A DNA stretch of 64,000 nt from Telopea speciosissima (taxonomy: Eukaryota; Streptophyta; Magnoliopsida; Proteales; Proteaceae): NCBI RefSeq assembly GCF_018873765.1, contig NC_057916.1:30417501-30481500 (forward strand). The letters are read 5' to 3'. The notes beneath the pieces were generated by a model. The model ran no database searches, had not been told where the DNA came from, and worked only from the letters and a program-made list of their open reading frames with translations. The translations under genes were made by a program, and so were the position numbers. Below, one piece after another: positions 57,831 to 64,000 of the stretch (the stretch's first letter is position 1; each line of letters opens with the position of its first letter).

Positions 57831-58781
57831 TCCTCCCCACCTTACAAGAAATTTCGTCCCCGAAATTTGAGGCGACTAGGGTCTCAAGTGAGAAGGGCTG
57901 TTGGATAACAACATCCCAAGTCACCCACATCTTGAACTAAGTCAAAGGTCGGGTCAAGATGAGGCGGTGCCTACGTGGCACGCAAGTCGGAGTTCCACAA
58001 TTCTCTTTTCCTTACAGGTCGCATTACCACGGGGTGTGGTTCACAATAACCCTAGAAAAACGGGTTCCAACTACTAAGTTAAGTCTCAAGGAACGAGTTC
58101 CCTAAATCTTCCGATCGGTGATACTATTCTAGCCTTCACTACTGCAGTGGGTCTTGGGTTACAGGATTTAACTGTCCATGTCCCAACATAGGGTTCACAT
58201 TCTAAAGGCTTTCACATCTGGTTGTCTCATTACCTAACCCAACTTTAGAATGATTTGGAATATTGATGGAATCTCCTATTGTTCACTCGATGCACGGAGG
58301 AACGCATTTGGTGATCCATTACCCCATTCATATCTGTCGTTGGAGAAGGTCTTGTTACATCCTTCGATTTTAGCTTTCACAACCTTTAAACCTACTACAC
58401 GTTATCCCACGGGAAGAATCCACATCAGTCCTCTTTCGAGAACCAACAACCTTTACTAGCTTTTGTCAAAGTCAACTCTTCAAGCAGTCTCCATAATTTA
58501 ACCTATTCGGTCATTAAATTCATTCTTCATTACCCTAAGGTTTGGTCAACCAAGGTCAGGGCACCAACTAGTTACACAGCAAGGTCGATGTAAGGTCATA
58601 CTTGTAGTACCAGAGAATCACTCTAGTCACACAAGTCCAAGGTTCTAAGGGATATCTATATATATTTATCACACCAATATGTAGGCATAGATTCAATAAT
58701 TACATTCAAATCCCTATGGACATATCTGTCATCTAGGTCAATCCACAAGAACAAGAAGTTCTCAGGTACGGTTCACTAAGT

Positions 58782-58825
<44 letters not shown>

Positions 58826-61721
58826 GAAAGTCAAATCACGGTGTAGGACTTTCTCTATGAGTCTAAACAAGGTTTGGATGGACCAAGTAAAGTTCAAATA
58901 GAGTCGTCACTAGCTTGAGGTGTTATGAATGACTTCCAAATATACGTGACCTTCATGGCTTACTCAAATAAACCAGTCTATTACTTTCCTTTCCTACGCA
59001 CCCCATTGAGGGTCTCTACCCGTATAGGTTTAGGTTTCTCTATCCATAAGGTTCGGGTCTTTAAATGCATAGGATCGAAGGTCTTTATCCTCAAAGGTAA
59101 CTCTTCTCCTTTTATGTAAGAGAGGAGTCACATGTTACCAATGCCCTGCTACTTTTTATTAGTGGCCCGTCGGGTACAAGTCCTAACCTCTTTCAATTCA
59201 AGGTATTGACTAGACTTAGGTGGTTCCCACAAATGGGTCACACAACGGGGTGTCCGATCTAGGGTATAGGCACATAATCATCACATATAAGTGTAGTCAA
59301 AGGTCTCCAAAACAAGCTAAAAATCCTAAAAGAAATCGGGTGGACTCACGAGCGGTGTCAGTACTCTGGGTCCGTTCGTGGCTCCTCTGCGAAAATAGGG
59401 AGAGCAGACTAATGGGCGGATGTGGAATGCGAATCCGTTCGTTTGTCCAATCTCAAAAGTCTCAATGGCCGAGAGGGTTTAAGTCAAACGGATATACGGA
59501 CGGATGCATGAGTGTGGATCCGTTCGTTGATCCGCATAGATTTATAATGATAATTTCAAGTTTTATGCGGAGCGGATTCACGATAAGTGGATTCGCTCGT
59601 TCGTTCATTTGCAGAAATTTAACATAATAGAGCCGCGAGTTTTAAAACTCACTTTTGGCTCCAAAGAAAGGAACATAACCATGAGGAGAAAAAGCTCTCG
59701 GGACTTCCGTTCAAGCTTCCCTCGGGTGGTTTTCTTGTAATCTTAAGCCTCAAGGTTTAACTCTCACTTGTTCAAGATATGGCTTTCTTTCCATTCCTAC
59801 TTTCTCTTTTCTTGGATTTGGGATGAATCATTTTAAGTTGTGATCATGTCTTGACTTTGCTTGTAATACCATGACCATGTACACCAAATCCATGTCAAAC
59901 CGATTGGAACTAGGGTTTTTGGGTGTAAATCAAGTCCTATTTGATCGATGGCACTAAGTTGTTGGATCCTTGTTTGATTATTGCATCTTTTATAAACTTT
60001 CAAGTCTTTGCAAGCATTTTAGAGATTATCACTATGCTGTCATGTCTAGTTGAATTTTACTTGGATTATGCCCAGGTTTTGGTTGTGGTAAAGTCCTCAA
60101 TTCACAATATTGTGAAGAAACTCTTCAAGTTCAAATCTAATTCTTTTACATGCCATAAAATCTCATAGAAATTTATCACGTTGTCTTATCTTCAAGCATA
60201 TTCTCTTGTATACATGATTATTGATAACATCTTTAGAATCTTTCCTCTTTTCATCAAATAAATAATTCTTGTCTCTTGTTGGGGTATTTTCATCCAATAG
60301 CTTGCTTGTTTGATATTGGTTGGGATGTAAAGTCGCCAAAAGTATATGTTGTTCACATTGATCTCATTATTCACATCCACGCATTAGGAATGTCACATGG
60401 ATTTTACATGTGCATTGATCTTATTCATTTCTCTTCACTCCAAACATCTTCCTATGGTTATCATGTCTCATTTCCCTTACATGCTCTTGTCACAATACAA
60501 TTTTCACATCTTGTAGGCATTTCACTTCTATACTTTTATTTGCCAAGATAAAGCTTAAGTTACTGGGTAAGATATGCCACAAGAGGGGCGGGGAAACATC
60601 AAATAGAGGTAATAAAAGCCTAACATAGGTTGGTTCATCAAGACAAGGCAAGAAAACCCTTTCTACGGCTTGGCGGTTTTAGGTGTGGTTTCGATAAGTT
60701 GTAACCACGGGTAAATCCGAGCTTTTTTGAGAATCAAATTTTGTTCTCAGAAATTCATGGATTCTCGATCGATTTCACAAAATTGAATCCACGGGTGAAA
60801 CCGCATGGCCCAAAAATTAAAATTTTAAAACCCGTGACTTAGAGGTTTATTTTCCTCCTTCAAAACACAACTCTAAAGCTCCGGAGAAACCCCAACTGCG
60901 ACCATACTTGCTCTCTCCTCACTCCTTGGTGGATTTTAGTGCTCCAAATTACTCCTCAACAACATCCAATCGCATTCGGGTAAGATCTCTCTCTCTCCCA
61001 TTGATTTCTCTCAAGGAGAAACCCCAAAATCGATTTCAGGTTTATAAAACTTGGGGTTTTTGTTTCCTTTTGCTTGGTAGGTTACTCACAACCTAATCTT
61101 AACCATTTTCTCATCATAAGCAACCTATACAAGGGCTTGCATACAATCTTGGCATCTAACTCAAGGATTTAGGTTGGATTTTGTAAAAACCAAAACCTAC
61201 TCGAATTTTCCTCTTCTCTTTTGCCATGTATGAATCGGTCTTACTAGATAGGGCTTAGCTTACCTTCTTTGAGTTGTCACAAACCATGTTTACTTGTTTC
61301 TTATGATTCAATCTCCCAACCACAAAATCTAAAATTCTTTTTGAAGCCCAAGGCATGCTCCATGATCGAACAAGTCTACCTCTTGTTTGAAATTACTACT
61401 TTGTATAAAGTATCATGTCCTAGGCATAATATGACAATGAATCTTCATTACTTATCATGTCATTCACATAATGGCCATGCCTTTCCTTTTTTTTTTTTTT
61501 TTTTTTCTTAGATCACAGTTGGATAAAATCAAATTTTAATTTTTTTTTTTTTTTTTTTTTTTTTTAGCCTAAGAATCCTGCGGAAATTTAATTTGCTTTG
61601 GAAGGAAAATCGAGGGATAGGTTTTGAACTCCACAACCTTATATTGATCATCTACTTAGGCCTTAGCATTCAAGGTACAAATTTGCTATCAATCTTGGCT
61701 TTTAGCCGCAGGTTAAAACAA

Positions 61722-62253
61722 TCAATGGCTCCAAGCACACAGCGTGCATGCGTTGAACAAGTTGCACCAACTGTCCTAGATCCACTATGGTTTCAAAAGA
61801 TAGAGGACCCAGAGCTTTACCCAGACTACTTCCGCTTTAAAAAAATATAGTGGAAGGGCGGGATGTAGTGTTGGATGATCTCAAAGCTTCCATGGTGGGG
61901 CAGAGATTCGAGGCATTGGGGTGGACCAACATTCTCAACCTTCTGAACCATACTACCTACAACTCATTTACCATTCTATACAAATCGGACACCGAGAACC
62001 CAGGCATACAGAATTATCGGGTTGTTTCATGTGTCAAGGGGTTCCTATAGCCTTCATTGCAGACACGTTGGCCGGCGTTATCAACGTGTCCATTGGAGGA
62101 GCAAGGACCTATTGTTCACTTAGAAGGAATCCCTATACCTTAATCAAGTGGGAGGTATTGACATTCGACGGCCATCAAAGCGATCGAACTCGTGAGTGGT
62201 GGATGGCTTCGATGAGGTCACGAAGCAACTCTCCAACCGGACTTGGCGCCTGA
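61722..62253 (+). pseudogene. Antisense open frame similar to 'putative plant transposon protein' domain
   Basis: Runs opposite to the LTR element. Reads WFQKIEDPELYPDYFRFKK, then VVLDDLKASMVGQRFEALGW, a YNSFTILY segment, YRVVSCVKG, then FIADTLAGVINVS. The order (short helical lead, R-F-E-A-x-G-W, then a V-x-G segment) recalls the gag-like domain often labelled 'putative plant transposon protein'. Two shifts, both at homopolymers (A7 near 61,843 and G4 near 62,041), break it. Assignment is from memory of the family and is tentative. Confidence 0.45.
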
Positions 62254-63031
62254 GGGTATCGAGAGAGGGGTAGGTGACATCGACACCTTTCTTGGTTGCG
62301 GTGGTGGCGGTGGTGTAAATGACTAGCCCAGCTTTCTCTCAACAAATTGAAGTTATCTCGGATCAGTTCTTCTAGTTCCTGTCTTAGGATGAACAACTGG
62401 GGACTTTTAGAAATGACAGACTTATATATTTAATCTGAGATGAATAGAATCAAATGTTTTGAGTTGGAACAGATGAGATATTGCATTTCGAGTTGGGGAA
62501 AGGCACAGTTATGCCGAAGCAGAGAATCTGGAACAATTATAGTGTTTAGATTGGTATCTTTTGATTGAGCAGGATAGAGTCGTATGTTTTTGTTGGAATA
62601 GATGAAATCATGAATGTTGAAATGGGAAGGATATGATTGCCTCCCAAGAAAATTTTGAACGATTGAATATTTGTAATTAATCTTATATGTATCTCTATGT
62701 ATTTGCTTACTTCTTTCTTGTTTAAATCATTATTGATAATTATGTTTGGTTATAATTGGTTCATCATTGTTTATGAATTTTAACATATAGTTACTCATTT
62801 ATGACCTACTTAAGGCCCAACCAAGCAATTTCAAAGTTGTAGCTTAACAGCCTATGGTTCAAGTCCTAAGTGTCATGTTGCCTATTATCTTCTAAGTTCT
62901 TGTTTCACCACAATCAGTCTTCTCCTATGTCTGCATACAATCATTTATGTTCTTAAAGATTTTTAGTTTAGAACCTAATTGTGGAGAGTAAATCAAGAGT
63001 CCGCGAGACTGTGGTCGGTGCAGAGCATCAT

Positions 63032-63043
63032 GCTCTGATACCA
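63032..63043 (-). promoter_or_regulatory. Primer binding site (initiator tRNA-Met)
   Basis: Minus strand TGGTATCAGAGC, three bases (GAG) after the LTR end ...CGTGACA. This is the standard site complementary to the 3' end of plant initiator tRNA-Met and fixes the element's orientation. Confidence 0.9.
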
Positions 63044-63046
63044 CTC

Positions 63047-64000
63047 TGTCACGCCCCCATCCCAGACAAGGGATAAAATACATTATAAGGGGTGACTAGG
63101 ACAATGCTTGTCATCCTATTAAGTGCCAGATCATCGACACAGTGTCCCAACGCTACGATCATAACTAATATTAAAATAATATAATATCGAGTGCGGAAAG
63201 GAAAATATTACATTCCAAATGATCGGTAGTTTTGCGGAGCGTATAAAATCAATAATTACAAGAAGATCAAAGCCTAGATGATAAATATCGTAGTTAATCC
63301 ATTTTTCATTACCATCTAATAATGATTAACAAGGGTATAACGATAAATGTTTTTACATGGGCCTACGCCCTAAAATAAACAAAAGGGAACAAGTCCCAAG
63401 AATTCTCACGGCCGTAGGCGCAATCGTCACAAGGACACCGTTGCCATGTTCCTCTAACACGACTTTCGGCTCCTCCATACTGCATCATAATCTAAAAATT
63501 GTGTACACGAGGGGTTAGCTCTCCGAGCAGTGAGGGGATGGGGATGCACAAACACACAATTCACATAGTCAATGATGCATGCATATGTTAAGTAAATTTT
63601 CCACCTAACATCACAACTAAGTCAGAGGTATATGCTACTGTGACAACTCGGGAGACACTGTGGGTCACTTAACTTATCGCCACAATGAAACCTCAATTGT
63701 CACGTGGGACCTACGCCGATCGAAGCCTCCAAGACCACTCGGTGGCGGACCCGATAACCAATACTACCATGTGGCCTCTCCCACCTCCACGAGAATCCGG
63801 TGTGCGATTACCCAACACCTAAACCCCTGTTGGTAAGGGTCGTAGCATAAGGGTGTGAAATCCTAGCCACAATATACTACATGCGAGTCCTATCGTCCAG
63901 AGAGGTAATCCGGGCGCATCAACTTTTCATCCGGTTTAGTGCCGGTTACGGCCGACGCACGCAGCGCATCTGATTCAACATGACATTCAACATAATTTCT
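63047..64000 (-). mobile_element. 5' LTR of the large element, cut by the window end
   Basis: Same sequence as 54,804 onward, from TGTCACGCCCCC. Differs from the other LTR mostly by one- or two-base insertions and deletions (e.g. AGTGCGG/GAGTGCGG, GAAGCG/GAGCG, GGGGAACAA/GGGAACAA), far fewer by substitution. Confidence 0.88.

Larger units (their letters stand above)
57831..63046 (-). mobile_element. Internal region of the large LTR element, no gag-pol
   Basis: About 5.2 kb between polypurine tract and primer site. On neither strand do I find protease, integrase, reverse transcriptase or RNase H motifs. Contains T tracts (58,784-58,824; 61,488-61,507; 61,538-61,565), GGATCCGTTCG-type repeats at 59.3-59.6 kb, and a plus-strand broken open frame at 61.7-62.25 kb. 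This fits a large retrotransposon derivative (LARD) that depends on enzymes from elsewhere. Confidence 0.7.

Noticed and set aside
1-64000. CRISPR arrays, bacterial operons, phage or plasmid features
   Set aside because: None seen; the repeat structures are eukaryotic transposons and microsatellites.

Overview
This window is nuclear DNA of a flowering plant, most likely a eudicot. The evidence is the intron-containing plant genes (an LHW-type bHLH factor, a DOXC-type 2-oxoglutarate dioxygenase family, a class I KNOX fragment) embedded in plant transposons (Mutator-like, hAT, Helitron, Copia, RTE and L1 LINEs, a SINE, and LTR elements primed by initiator tRNA-Met). The species cannot be named from the sequence; an early-diverging eudicot is possible but is only a guess.

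Layout. 1-3.03 kb: the last five exons of an LHW-like bHLH gene whose 5' part lies outside the window; an RTE LINE sits in one intron. 3.6-30 kb: a cluster of 2-oxoglutarate/Fe(II) dioxygenase genes related to the ACC-oxidase homologue family. There are seven copies or fragments. A (minus, broken), B (plus, exon 1 remnant), C (plus, frameshifted), D (plus, intact), E (plus, intact), G (minus, exon 1 scrap) and F (plus, premature stop). All copies that keep the site use a GC-AG second intron. D and F are a very recent pair; their shared 3' flank carries a Mutator-like element that is absent from the matching site behind E. Orphan copies of the dioxygenase upstream regions, without genes, lie at 14-15.5, 25.5 and 48.0-48.2 kb.

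30-37.9 kb: TA-rich repeats with a recurring motif, an L1 RNase H tail, a KNOX fragment that contains only the MEINOX part, a tRNA-like sequence, and long AT-rich intergenic DNA. 37.9-46.7 kb: a dead Helitron (HUH Rep plus PIF1 helicase, with damaged Walker A and B motifs), invaded by a 1.7 kb Mutator-like element with roughly 300 bp terminal inverted repeats, and followed by a direct duplication of about 0.8 kb. 48.2-64 kb: nested LTR retrotransposons. A minus-oriented LTR (48,245 onward) holds a hAT element, which holds a 2.7 kb solo LTR of Tat/Ogre type. At 54,804 a large non-autonomous LTR element enters, with a 3.0 kb LTR and about 5.2 kb of internal sequence lacking gag-pol; it runs off the window end.

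How the genes work together: D and E are the only dioxygenase copies that look able to make a full enzyme. Their substrates cannot be read from sequence, but this family commonly serves specialised metabolism, and a tandem array in active birth and death fits that. Several breaks are single-base changes in homopolymers, and the two LTRs of the large element differ mainly by one-base indels, so some frameshifts may be assembly errors.
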